Under the pieces are notes generated by a model. That model saw only the letters and a list, made by a program, of their open reading frames with translations. It did no database searches and was not told the DNA's origin. Both the position numbers and the translations under genes were made by a program. A DNA stretch of 20,912 bases from Bacteroidales bacterium UBA4866 (GTDB lineage: Bacteria > Bacteroidota > Bacteroidia > Bacteroidales > P3), in NCBI GenBank assembly GCA_002399565.1, contig DHDW01000032.1:70315-91226 (forward strand), read 5' to 3'. Below are positions 5,868 to 15,080 of this stretch, one piece after another (the stretch's first letter is position 1; each line of letters opens with the position of its first letter).

Positions 5868-8800
5868 ATGAAAAAAACTTTCTTCTCATTATTAGTCCTT
5901 TTTTTGCTTGTAGTAAAAGCAACCAATTTAAGTGCAGTTCCTGCTTATCCTTATCAAATAACTATTAAGCAGTCAGATAATACCTTGTTATCTCTTTTCC
6001 TTAAGGGAGATGAAAAAGTAAATTGGGCTAAAACACTTGATAATTACACTTTATTAGTTGCCAAAAATGGTGATTATGTTTATGCTGTTTCTGATTCAAA
6101 AGGAGGGATTAAGCCTTCTGAAATGATTGCTCATAATGAAGGAGAAAGAAGTATAAAGGAGTTAGAGTTTATTTCGCAATTAGATAAGAATTTAATTTAT
6201 TCCAGAGAGCAAGTAGAATATTTAAAGCAATTTTGGGACTTTAAGACAACAGATAATTTTCAAAAAGCTTTGCTTAATGCTAAATCAACAAATAGAGAAT
6301 TAAGGATATTGGTAATTTTAGCTGCTTTTTCAGATGTTCCTTTTACATATGATGCTGAATATTTTAATGCCCTTTTTAATCAAGCAGGATATAATCTAAA
6401 TGGGAACGAAGGAAGTGTTAGAGATTATTTTTCAGCTTCAACATTTGGACATGTAACAGTTATTGCTGATGTTTTTGGACCCTATACTTCAAGTGCTGGA
6501 CAAAGTGCTTATGGATACGCAACTGTCGGTATGAATGGGGCTAAAAATTTGCTAACAGAAATGCTTTATTTGGCTGATCAAGATGTTAATTACTCTAATT
6601 ATGCAAACTATGGAGGCGATTATGTAGATTGTGTTTATATGATTTTTGCAGGATGTTCTTTCAGCAATGGAGAGCCAAATGCAATTTGGCCTCATAGGAG
6701 TGGTTTGTATCCATCTGTTCAAAAAGATGGTGTTTATATTCAAGATTATGCATGTTCTTCTGAGTTAGGAGGAACAACTCTTTATGGGGCAACCCCTCCA
6801 GTCATTGGAACAGTTTGTCATGAGTTCTCTCACGTTTTGGGTTTAGCCGATGTTTACGACACCGACTATGAATCAAATGGACAAGCTTTTGCATCCGATG
6901 GTTGGGATATTATGGCTAGTGGAAATTATAATAATGGGGGGAAGACCCCATGTTTGTGGAGTGCTTTCCAACGTAGCTCAATGGGTTTTTTGGATTTAGT
7001 AGAATTAAATTTTTCTACACCAATAGGCAACAAAACTCTTCCTCCTTTAACCCAAAGCAATACAGCATATAAAATTTCACATAACTCAACTGAGTATTTT
7101 ATTTTAGAAAATCGTCAGCAAGAAGGATGGGATAGATTTCTATATGGACATGGAATGCTAATCACACATATTGATAAAAGTGTACCTGGTTGGAATTTTA
7201 ATTGTGCAAACTGTAACTCTACTTTATTAGGAATAGATATAGAAGAAGCCAATCCACAAAATAAATATAATCGTCCAAGCAATACATTTCCTGGAACAAG
7301 CAATGTACAAAGTTTTACAGATAATACAAATCCAGGCAGTTTATCAAACAATTATGCAACACTTAACAAACCAATATTTAGAATAAAAGAAAATAATACT
7401 ACAAAAAATATTAGTTTTGATTTTGGAGTACTTCCTGCAGATGCACCACAAGCAACAACAAATTCAATAATTAAATTTACATCAGATTCAATTTTTGTAA
7501 GCTCTACTATCTCACAAACAACTGACCCTATTGTTGAGAAAGGAGTTCTATATTCTACTTCTCCAACTCCAACATCTAATAGCCAAAAAATAGTTAGTAC
7601 AGAAAGCACAAATAGTTTTATTTCCATAATTTCAGGGCTTCAACCCTCAACATCCTACTATGTTAGAGCTTATGCCAAAAATTCTTCTTCACAATTTTTC
7701 TATGGAGAAATTATTCAAGTAACAACCCCTTGTAGTTCAATAAATATTTTCCCATATACAAATAGTTTTGAAAGCTCATCTTCATTAAATTGTTGGTCTC
7801 AAGAGGGAGAATCATTCCAGTCCAACATTTGGAAAATTAAAGATTCAACTCAAACAGGAGGAATTTCAATTGCACAAGAAGGATTAAAGTTTGCACATAT
7901 TTATTCTCAATCTGCTAGTTCTCAAACAAGAAAACTAATAACACCTCCTTTGAACCTATCTGTTCTTTCTCAACCATATTTGAAGTTCTATTTTGCAGCA
8001 AAGGCTAAAGGCGATTTCCAAGATATTTTCAAGGTTTATTACAAAACATCTCCAACAAGTAGTTGGCAAGTATTAAAAACATATAGCCTTACTAACTATC
8101 CACAATGGACTAAAGATTCAATTATGCTCCCAGAAAAATCAAATACTTACTATATTGCTTTTGAAGGACAACTTTATGCAGGATATGGAGTTTGTGTGGA
8201 TAATGTTGAGATAGGAGAAGCCAATTTAGCTGCATATCCATCAGTTCAAACATTAGCTTTGGATAATATAACAGATGTTTCAATTAGAGTTTCATCCAAT
8301 CTTATTTCTCAAGGCTACACTGCAATATCTGAAAAAGGAATTGCATATGGCACAAATCCTAATCCAACAATTGAAGATTCATATCTTTCTTTAGGAAATA
8401 CGTTAGGTCAATATTATCTAACTGCAAACAATTTAAATCCAAATACTCTATATTATTTTAGAGCCTATGCAATCAATCAAGGCCTAATTTCCTATGGGCA
8501 AGTATTATCATCTTTTACAAAATGTGAAAGAATAAATTCATTCCCATATCAATTTATAACAGAAAGTACAGATAGTAATTGTTTTGTAAAAGGAGAAGGT
8601 TGGGAATTAGTATTACAAGAAGGAGTAGTTAATCCTCAAGAAGGAACAAACTTCTTTAAACATAGTTCAAATCAAACTATTAAATCAAAACTAATTGTTC
8701 CAATCCTAAATTTAGAAAATCATACAAGTACCAAGATGAAATTTTGGTATCAAAAACCAAATGGCAATGACACTTTAGTAGTTTTATATAAAATTGGAAT

Positions 8801-10103
8801 TGATGGCATTTGGAATAGTCTTAAAACATATACTTCATCAACAAATTTATGGACATTAGACTCAATAGATCTTCCTTTGGCTTCAGATAATTATTATTTA
8901 GCATTTGAAGCAGTATCGCAAAATGGAAATACAATTTATTTAGATAATATTGAAATAGATGCTATTTTACAAACACCAATAGTGCAAAGTAATTCAGCAA
9001 CACTATCTTCCTATAATAGTATTCATATTGAAGGCGAGGTAGTTTATTTGGGATTAAGTTCAGTTAATGATAGGGGAGTTTGTTGGACAACTGATGGTTC
9101 TATCCCAGATGTGTCAGATTTAAAACTTCAAGTAGGGAGTGGAATAGGACAATTTTCAACAACCTTAACTAATCTTTCTCCAGAAACAACCTATAGAGTC
9201 AGAACTTATGCAACCAATAGTTATGGAACAAGCTATGGTAGAGATTATATAATAACAACTCCTCCAACTCCAATTTTCAACAATACAATAACAGGGAATC
9301 AACATATTTGTTATTACTCAGTAACTCAAAATCTACAAGGCTCATTACCAACAGGAGGCAATGGACAATTTACTTATCTTTGGTTACAAAGTCCTGATAG
9401 TTTGAATTGGGAATTAGCTTCAGATCCCGATTTAAGAATTCTACAATCATATTTGTCTTTTAGAGCCGAACAAACTCACTACTACAAAAGAATAGTTTAT
9501 TCAAGATTAGTTTCAGATACAAGTAATATAGTCCTAATTGAAGTTTCTCCTCGAACAAGGGCAGGAAATGTTTTTAGAGTTCAGGACACAATAGCATTAA
9601 ACGACACTTTGAAAATGGAATTAAGAGCTTTTGTTGGAGATAAATTTGTTTGGGAAAGAAAGAAATTAAACTTTTCTTGGGAAGAACTTCCATTAGCTCC
9701 TGATAGTAATTGGATAGAAGACTCTCCAGAAGAATTAGGTAAATACTTCTATAGAGTTAGGGTAACAAGTGGAGTTTGTGCAGAAGAAATTTCTGGAGAA
9801 GATTGGACTTATGTTAAAAAAGATATTGGATTGGAAGAAATTGTTGAAGATGAGAATAGTATAATTATTTACCCAAATCCTTCTCAAGGAGAGATAAATA
9901 TAAAATATAATAATGATGAAGTATTTGTTGGAAAACTTTCTCTTTATGATATTAATTCAAAAGAGATTAAAACAGTAGAAAACCAAGTCCTAAACAAAGG
10001 AGATAATAGAATTAATCTTAATCCAATTGGAATAGGTTCTTATCTTTTAGTTTTGAAAAATAAGGACAATGTAATTACAAAAATATTAATAATAAATAAA
10101 TAA
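5868..10103 (+). CDS. Secreted M6-family zinc metalloprotease with FN3-like, MAM-like and T9SS sorting domains (1411 aa)
   Basis: A large Sec- and T9SS-exported metalloprotease. The signal peptide is residues 1 to about 23. An M6-type N-terminal region follows (about 24-130, starting VPAYPYQITI). The catalytic domain has the zinc motif HEFSHVLGLAD: His318, Glu319 and His322, with Asp328 as probable third ligand. A Met-turn WDIMASG follows with Met349. Further M6-like segments are HGMLITHIDKS (about 428-438) and NTFPGTSNVQSFTD. The C-terminal half alternates FN3-like modules (about 528-621, 787-884, 1034-1130) with two MAM/cleaved-adhesin-like jelly-roll modules (about 622-786 and 886-1031). 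An Ig-like region (about 1136-1320) comes next. The T9SS type A sorting tail starts near IIIYPNPSQG (from 1332). The last region would be cleaved during secretion. It is followed after 7 nt by a shorter paralogue. The substrate cannot be predicted; adhesion plus proteolysis of host or environmental protein is a reasonable inference. Confidence 0.92.
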   Translation: MKKTFFSLLVLFLLVVKATNLSAVPAYPYQITIKQSDNTLLSLFLKGDEKVNWAKTLDNYTLLVAKNGDYVYAVSDSKGGIKPSEMIAHNEGERSIKELEFISQLDKNLIYSREQVEYLKQFWDFKTTDNFQKALLNAKSTNRELRILVILAAFSDVPFTYDAEYFNALFNQAGYNLNGNEGSVRDYFSASTFGHVTVIADVFGPYTSSAGQSAYGYATVGMNGAKNLLTEMLYLADQDVNYSNYANYGGDYVDCVYMIFAGCSFSNGEPNAIWPHRSGLYPSVQKDGVYIQDYACSSELGGTTLYGATPPVIGTVCHEFSHVLGLADVYDTDYESNGQAFASDGWDIMASGNYNNGGKTPCLWSAFQRSSMGFLDLVELNFSTPIGNKTLPPLTQSNTAYKISHNSTEYFILENRQQEGWDRFLYGHGMLITHIDKSVPGWNFNCANCNSTLLGIDIEEANPQNKYNRPSNTFPGTSNVQSFTDNTNPGSLSNNYATLNKPIFRIKENNTTKNISFDFGVLPADAPQATTNSIIKFTSDSIFVSSTISQTTDPIVEKGVLYSTSPTPTSNSQKIVSTESTNSFISIISGLQPSTSYYVRAYAKNSSSQFFYGEIIQVTTPCSSINIFPYTNSFESSSSLNCWSQEGESFQSNIWKIKDSTQTGGISIAQEGLKFAHIYSQSASSQTRKLITPPLNLSVLSQPYLKFYFAAKAKGDFQDIFKVYYKTSPTSSWQVLKTYSLTNYPQWTKDSIMLPEKSNTYYIAFEGQLYAGYGVCVDNVEIGEANLAAYPSVQTLALDNITDVSIRVSSNLISQGYTAISEKGIAYGTNPNPTIEDSYLSLGNTLGQYYLTANNLNPNTLYYFRAYAINQGLISYGQVLSSFTKCERINSFPYQFITESTDSNCFVKGEGWELVLQEGVVNPQEGTNFFKHSSNQTIKSKLIVPILNLENHTSTKMKFWYQKPNGNDTLVVLYKIGIDGIWNSLKTYTSSTNLWTLDSIDLPLASDNYYLAFEAVSQNGNTIYLDNIEIDAILQTPIVQSNSATLSSYNSIHIEGEVVYLGLSSVNDRGVCWTTDGSIPDVSDLKLQVGSGIGQFSTTLTNLSPETTYRVRTYATNSYGTSYGRDYIITTPPTPIFNNTITGNQHICYYSVTQNLQGSLPTGGNGQFTYLWLQSPDSLNWELASDPDLRILQSYLSFRAEQTHYYKRIVYSRLVSDTSNIVLIEVSPRTRAGNVFRVQDTIALNDTLKMELRAFVGDKFVWERKKLNFSWEELPLAPDSNWIEDSPEELGKYFYRVRVTSGVCAEEISGEDWTYVKKDIGLEEIVEDENSIIIYPNPSQGEINIKYNNDEVFVGKLSLYDINSKEIKTVENQVLNKGDNRINLNPIGIGSYLLVLKNKDNVITKILIINK

Positions 10104-10110
10104 AGAGAAC

Positions 10111-12867
10111 ATGAAAAAAGCGTTTACACAATTGCTTTTTATAGCAATTTTACTAATTTCTCAAATTAGTATGGCCGTTCCAGCCTATAAGGGATTGGTT
10201 CAGCTTTCTCAACCTGATGGCACAGAAGTTTCTGCCTATCTTTTTGGAGATGAAAGAATAAGTTGGGTTGAATCAGAAGACAATTATACATTAATGTATA
10301 ATAAACAAGGCTATCTTGAATATGCAATAAAAGACCAAGTTGGCGATATGATTCCTTCTGGAATTATTGCAAAATCTCAAAATGAGCGTTCTATTTCTGA
10401 TATTAATTTCTTGTCAACTATCCAAAAGAAATTAAGATATTCTCAGTCACAAATAGATTTAATGCTTCAAATGACAGAGATGTTAGATAATAGAAAGTCA
10501 CAAGGAGTAGAAGGTTTAACGGTTGGAATTAGGAAGCTATTGGTTATTTTGGTAGGATATTCTGATTTTTCATTTACATATTCAAGACAGGATTTTGAGA
10601 ATTTGTTTAATCAAATTGGATATACAGCAAATCAAAGCACAGGAAGTGTTAGAGACTATTTTGCTGCAAATTCTTATGGAAAATTAGATTTACAATGTAC
10701 AGTGGTTGGACCTTTTACTTTACCACAAACAAGAGCTTTTTATGGTGCTGAAACCTCAACGCAAAACGATGTTAATGCAAAACAAATGATTATTGATGGT
10801 TGTTATGCTGCGGATTCTATTATTGATTTTAGTGTTTTTGATAACGATGCTAACCTTATTGTTGATGGAATACATGTTGTTTATGCTGGAAAAGGACAGC
10901 ATAATGGAGGAGGAGCAAATGCAATTTGGGCTCATCGTTCAAAATTAATTCCAGCTTTAGTATTGGATGGAGTAAGAATTATTGATTATTCATGTGCTTC
11001 TGAAAAAAATTCAAGTAACTCTATTTCTGGAGTAGGAGTACATTCTCATGAATTTGGTCATGTTTTAGGATTATTAGATTACTATGATACTGATTATAAT
11101 GTTAATGGTATTTCCAAAACATTTTCTTCATTTGAAGTAATGGACGAAGGAGCTTATAATAATGACGAGAAAACTCCTCCATTATATAATGCTTATTCTA
11201 AAGTGTTCTTGGGTTGGGCATCTCCTTTTGTTATTGATTCAACAATGCTAATGGATATTACTTCAGTTCCTTCTTCTGATTCTGGGTTAGTATATAGAAT
11301 AAATACTCCAAAAGAGGGAGAGTATTTCCTTTTTGAAAACTTAAGTTTTTTAGGATGGAATGATTATTTACATTATTCTATCAGAAATTATAGAAATTGG
11401 CAAGGAGGAGGAAATAGTGCTATGATTGCTATTCATGTTGATGAGTCTGAAAGTGGTCTTGGATGGGGAAACAATTGCTTGAATTGTTACTCAAGTAGAA
11501 ACTCAGTACAATTAATGTCAGCAAATGGTCAATATATTGGTACAGAATCTGGCACTTCATGGTATTACTCAGAAATGGCTAATATGGTTTTTCCTGGGAA
11601 AAACTCAATAACATCTTTAACCGATCAAACTACAACTAATTTGAAATCATGGGATAATTTGAATTCTAATGTTTCATTAACAGAAATAACTAAAATCTCA
11701 AATAGTGATAATATCTCTTTCAAAGTAAATGGAGGAGCTTCTCTTGGAGTTCAAGTTCACACTTTAGCTCCTACTCAAATAACACATACTTCTGCTAAAA
11801 TTTCTGGTTCTACTCAAGCTTCATTACAAGGAGACCAAACAATTGTTGAAAGAGGATTTGTCCTAAACACAGAACCTTACCCAATATTGTCAAATAATAA
11901 AATAATTGTATCAGGAACAGCTGGAAGTTTTGACTCAACCTTAACTGGACTTAATGCAGGAACAACCTACTACTATCGTGCTTATGGAATAAATGCTAAT
12001 GGAGTAGCCTATGGAGAACAATTCTCTTTCCTTACAACTTCAGATCCAATAACAAATAATTCAATTGTTGATAGTAATTTTGCTGCATGTATAACAGGAG
12101 AAATGCCAACAATTCTAGGGACTGAACCTCAAGGAGGAAGTGGAGAATATACTTATCGTTGGTTTGAAAGTACAGACAATATTAATTGGACAATTACTCA
12201 AAATGCAGGAATAAAGAAAGACTATACTCCTTCAACTCTAACTGTTCCAACTTATTTTAGAAGAGTTGTTTTATCTGCAGATAAAGCTGACACTTCTGTT
12301 TCAAAACTTGTTGCAATTGTTCCAATGACTGTTGCTGGAACACTTTCAATTCAATTTGATACAATTTCAGTTGATGAAACAACAGGACAGATTTCCCTAA
12401 GCGGTCAAGTAGGAGATGTTGTTGTATGGCAAAGAAAATTTGAAAATCAACAATGGGCTCCAATTGAAAACTCTGGACTACAAACTACTATTTCTGAAAT
12501 ATTAACTGATCAAGGACAATACCAATATAGAGTAAGAGTAAGAAGTGGTGCATGCCCTTCCAAAACTACTTCACCCGTTACTATTTACGCTAAGATTGGA
12601 TTATTGGATGTTGATGTAAATTCAATAAAATTCAATATCTATCCAAATCCTTCAAAGGGAGAATTTACTTTAGATCTTAGCTTATCAAATAAAGATAAGG
12701 TTGATGTGCAAATTGTTAATCTATTAGGAAAAACAGTTTATAATAAGGAAAACGTAAATTCTCAAACTCAAATCAATGTTTCAACTTTAGAAAATGGAAC
12801 TTATATTTTGATTTTGAAAGATAGCGATAAAATTATTGGAAGAAAACAACTTGTTATAACAAAATAA
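10111..12867 (+). CDS. Secreted M6-family zinc metalloprotease with FN3-like and T9SS sorting domains (918 aa)
   Basis: A paralogue of the upstream protease, cotranscribed with it. The signal peptide ends near residue 22 (ISMA), followed by the same N-terminal region (VPAYKGLVQL). The catalytic domain contains GSVRDYFAANSYGKL, shared in form with the neighbour, then HEFGHVLGLLD: His313, Glu314 and His317, with Asp323 as probable third ligand. The Met-turn equivalent reads FEVMDEG with Met344, where the upstream paralogue has WDIMASG. A Cys-x-x-Cys pair (456, 459) matches Cys446/Cys449 of the neighbour. One FN3-like module (about 550-645) and the same Ig-like region (about 650-825) precede the T9SS tail, which starts FNIYPNPSKG at 841. 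It lacks the two MAM-like modules and two of the three FN3 modules of its neighbour. Catalytic residues are intact, so activity is likely, but specificity probably differs. Confidence 0.9.
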   Translation: MKKAFTQLLFIAILLISQISMAVPAYKGLVQLSQPDGTEVSAYLFGDERISWVESEDNYTLMYNKQGYLEYAIKDQVGDMIPSGIIAKSQNERSISDINFLSTIQKKLRYSQSQIDLMLQMTEMLDNRKSQGVEGLTVGIRKLLVILVGYSDFSFTYSRQDFENLFNQIGYTANQSTGSVRDYFAANSYGKLDLQCTVVGPFTLPQTRAFYGAETSTQNDVNAKQMIIDGCYAADSIIDFSVFDNDANLIVDGIHVVYAGKGQHNGGGANAIWAHRSKLIPALVLDGVRIIDYSCASEKNSSNSISGVGVHSHEFGHVLGLLDYYDTDYNVNGISKTFSSFEVMDEGAYNNDEKTPPLYNAYSKVFLGWASPFVIDSTMLMDITSVPSSDSGLVYRINTPKEGEYFLFENLSFLGWNDYLHYSIRNYRNWQGGGNSAMIAIHVDESESGLGWGNNCLNCYSSRNSVQLMSANGQYIGTESGTSWYYSEMANMVFPGKNSITSLTDQTTTNLKSWDNLNSNVSLTEITKISNSDNISFKVNGGASLGVQVHTLAPTQITHTSAKISGSTQASLQGDQTIVERGFVLNTEPYPILSNNKIIVSGTAGSFDSTLTGLNAGTTYYYRAYGINANGVAYGEQFSFLTTSDPITNNSIVDSNFAACITGEMPTILGTEPQGGSGEYTYRWFESTDNINWTITQNAGIKKDYTPSTLTVPTYFRRVVLSADKADTSVSKLVAIVPMTVAGTLSIQFDTISVDETTGQISLSGQVGDVVVWQRKFENQQWAPIENSGLQTTISEILTDQGQYQYRVRVRSGACPSKTTSPVTIYAKIGLLDVDVNSIKFNIYPNPSKGEFTLDLSLSNKDKVDVQIVNLLGKTVYNKENVNSQTQINVSTLENGTYILILKDSDKIIGRKQLVITK

Positions 12868-12877
12868 GCTTTCTCAA

Positions 12878-12917
12878 AAATAAGTTAAGGATAAATAAAA
12901 ATATACGGGACTTATTT
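12878..12917. repeat. Second copy of the AAATAAGT...GGGACTTATTT repeat
   Basis: Arms AAATAAGT (12878-12885) and ACTTATTT (12910-12917) enclose sequence that matches the upstream repeat. Bases 12890-12917 agree with 5581-5608 at 27 of 28 positions (the difference is C for A at 12906). It lies between the second protease stop and the terminator. Confidence 0.7.
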
Positions 12918-12918
12918 C

Positions 12919-12962
12919 AAAAAAGTCGGTGATTACGTAAAAATAAACACTGACTTTTTTTT
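12919..12962. terminator. Bidirectional intrinsic terminator between the M6 proteases and dnaG
   Basis: AAAAAAGTCGGTG (12919-12931) pairs with CACTGACTTTTTT (12948-12960) over 13 bp with one G-U pair and a 16-nt loop. T-runs occur on both strands. It lies between convergent genes and can serve both the protease operon and dnaG (stop codon at 12992-12994). Confidence 0.8.
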
Positions 12963-12991
12963 ATTAAGTAGGGACTAAATTAAAGCTAATT

Positions 12992-15016
12992 TTACCTGGT
13001 AACTATTCTGTTAAGTTCAGAAGAGATTATTTGTTTTAATTTTTTTAGAATTTTTTGTTCAGACATAAGAATTAGTTGATTATCATAATCATCCTCTTCT
13101 TTTAATTTCTCTTCATTACTAATTATTTTTCGTTCTAGTTTATTAAGTTTGAAACTTAAGAGACTTTCTTTAACATTCTGATTGAGTTTTTCTTCACTTT
13201 CAGGATTTGGAATAATTATTTTCCATTTCTTTTCCCATAGGTCACTAACCGAATAATTATTAATAAGAAGAGTTGTTGCAAGTTTTTGAATTTCTGAGTC
13301 TTGATTATTTGTAAAAACATTTAATTCAGGCAAGTTCCCTTGTTCAAAAATATAGTTCTTGTAAATATCAAATATATTTTGATAGAGTTTATTGTCAAAA
13401 CTTAAATTATCAGAAACAATATCCCCTACCAAATAGGCTGCAATCAAATAATTAGCATTTTCCTTTTCTCCATTTTCTCCAATAGTAGTTTGGGTAGTTT
13501 CTTTATCTCCATAGTTTAAAAGAATTGAAATTATATTTCTTTCTTGAGCTTCGTCAGGGAAAGTTTCTTCAATAATTTGTTTTTTAGCCTTTTCATTACT
13601 AATGTAACCTGAACCATCATCATCAGGAAGGAAAAGGTCATCAGGAGGAGCTTGGTCATTTGTTGGGATATTTGTTCCCTTACCTCCCTCTTTACTTTTC
13701 TTAAAGTATTTTTCTCTTAAAAGCTTAGTTAGATGATTATTTAGAATCTCTTCCTTCATATTAAGAATAGAAGAACATTGTTGAATATATGCAGCTTTCT
13801 CAATATTGTCAGGAATAAGGCTTATAGTATTAATAATCTCCTTAATTAAAGCACTTCTTTTGAAAGGGTCATCTTTAGCATCTTCTAATAAAAGATGAGT
13901 TTTGAATAAGATAAAATTCTCTGCCTTATCAGTTATATATGCTTTAAAATCATCTTGAGGAAGCTTCCTGCAATAAGAATCAGGGTCTTCATCATCGGGG
14001 AAAAGAACAATCTTTACGTTAAGTCCATTTTCAACAAATAAATCAATAGCCCTAAAAGCAGCTTTTATCCCAGCAGAATCGCCATCGTAGAGTACAGTAA
14101 CATTCTTAGTGTAACGTTTAATAAGCCTTATTTGTTCAATAGTAAGAGCAGTTCCAGAGGTTGCAACAACATTTTCAACATTATTTTGACTAAGCATAAT
14201 TGCATCCATATTCCCCTCCACCAAATAGCAAAGGTCTTGCTTGACAATTTCATTTTTTGCTAAATGAAGTCCAAACAATACTTTACTTTTGGAATAAATA
14301 TCACTTTCAGGAGAATTAACATATTTTGCTTTAGTCTTTTCAGAACTAAGAACACGACCAGTAAAGCCTAATGGACGACCTCCAATATTATAAATGGGGA
14401 ACATTACCCTTGCTCTAAATCTATCATATTGAACATGTGTCTCTTCTTTAGCAATTGTTAAGCCTGACTTAATTAATACTTCATCAGTATAACCATGTTT
14501 TTTTGCATATTCAGTAAATTCAGACCAATTATCCTTGCAATAACCAAGTCCCCAACGTTTAATGGTTTCTTCCTTTAGGTCTCTTTCAATAAAATAGCTT
14601 AACCCAATCTTTTTTCCTTCATCATCATTAAAAAGAATATCTGCAAAATACTTTTGTGCAAATTCAGTAACATGAAACAAAGCATCCTTAACATCTTGAG
14701 AAGCTTTCTCTTCAGAGGTCAATTCATCCTCTTGAATTTCTATTCCATATTTATTTGCAAGAAATTTTAATGCCTCAGGATAGGAATAATGTTCATGTTT
14801 CATAATGAAATTAACAGCATTCCCCGATTCACCACAACCAAAGCATTTGAAGATTCCTTTAGAAGGACTAACAGTGAATGAAGGAGTTTTTTCATTATGA
14901 AAAGGACAATTACCAAGATAGTTAACACCTCGTTTCCTTAACGGAACAAAAGCATTAATAACATCAACAATTTCAGTTGCTTCAAGTATTTTTGAAATAT
15001 CTTCTTGTTTTATCAT
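12992..15016 (-). CDS. dnaG: DNA primase DnaG
   Basis: Synthesises RNA primers for replication at the fork with the DnaB helicase. The 674-aa protein has the normal architecture. The CHC2 zinc finger has Cys37, His40, Cys58 and Cys61 (CPFH...CFGC). The catalytic core follows, and then the Toprim domain with VEGNMDAIML (Glu267, Asp271), LYDGDSAG (Asp311, Asp313) and the acidic segment DDEDPDSY (341-348). In the common primase motif EGYMD, Tyr is replaced here by Asn269. A charged linker (about 440-490) leads to a divergent C-terminal helicase-interaction region. The gene stands alone, not in a rpsU-dnaG-rpoD operon, which is a Gram-negative enterobacterial arrangement. It is divergent from the membrane protein at 15081, with a 64-bp shared promoter region. 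Confidence 0.95.
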   Translation of the reverse strand: MIKQEDISKILEATEIVDVINAFVPLRKRGVNYLGNCPFHNEKTPSFTVSPSKGIFKCFGCGESGNAVNFIMKHEHYSYPEALKFLANKYGIEIQEDELTSEEKASQDVKDALFHVTEFAQKYFADILFNDDEGKKIGLSYFIERDLKEETIKRWGLGYCKDNWSEFTEYAKKHGYTDEVLIKSGLTIAKEETHVQYDRFRARVMFPIYNIGGRPLGFTGRVLSSEKTKAKYVNSPESDIYSKSKVLFGLHLAKNEIVKQDLCYLVEGNMDAIMLSQNNVENVVATSGTALTIEQIRLIKRYTKNVTVLYDGDSAGIKAAFRAIDLFVENGLNVKIVLFPDDEDPDSYCRKLPQDDFKAYITDKAENFILFKTHLLLEDAKDDPFKRSALIKEIINTISLIPDNIEKAAYIQQCSSILNMKEEILNNHLTKLLREKYFKKSKEGGKGTNIPTNDQAPPDDLFLPDDDGSGYISNEKAKKQIIEETFPDEAQERNIISILLNYGDKETTQTTIGENGEKENANYLIAAYLVGDIVSDNLSFDNKLYQNIFDIYKNYIFEQGNLPELNVFTNNQDSEIQKLATTLLINNYSVSDLWEKKWKIIIPNPESEEKLNQNVKESLLSFKLNKLERKIISNEEKLKEEDDYDNQLILMSEQKILKKLKQIISSELNRIVTR

Positions 15017-15021
15017 CTCTG

Positions 15022-15029
15022 CAAAATTA
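15022..15029 (-). promoter_or_regulatory. Putative -7 element of dnaG
   Basis: On the minus strand TAATTTTG (15029 to 15022) matches TAnnTTTG, only 5 nt before the dnaG ATG. Transcription would thus start at or very close to the start codon, giving a leaderless or nearly leaderless message. No clear -33 TTTG is visible at the expected distance, so this is tentative. Confidence 0.45.
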
Positions 15030-15048
15030 CATTTTTATTTTATTTTAT

Positions 15049-15056
15049 TACCTTTG
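15049..15056 (+). promoter_or_regulatory. Putative -7 element of the membrane-protein gene
   Basis: TACCTTTG (15049-15056) matches TAnnTTTG. It contains the alternative TTG codon at 15054, so that TTG cannot be the translation start if this promoter is real; the ATG at 15081 is about 18 nt after the expected transcription start. No good -33 TTTG was seen. Confidence 0.5.
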
Positions 15057-15080
15057 CTGATTCAAAACATTGAAAAAATT

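Noticed and set aside
5705..5926. 73-aa minus-strand reading frame upstream of the first protease
   Set aside because: It runs antisense through the promoter and signal peptide of the protease, with no recognisable protein features; a chance frame in AT-rich DNA.
15054..15080. TTG start giving a 9-residue longer membrane protein
   Set aside because: The TTG is inside a TAnnTTTG promoter box, and the ATG at 15081 starts right before the first transmembrane helix.
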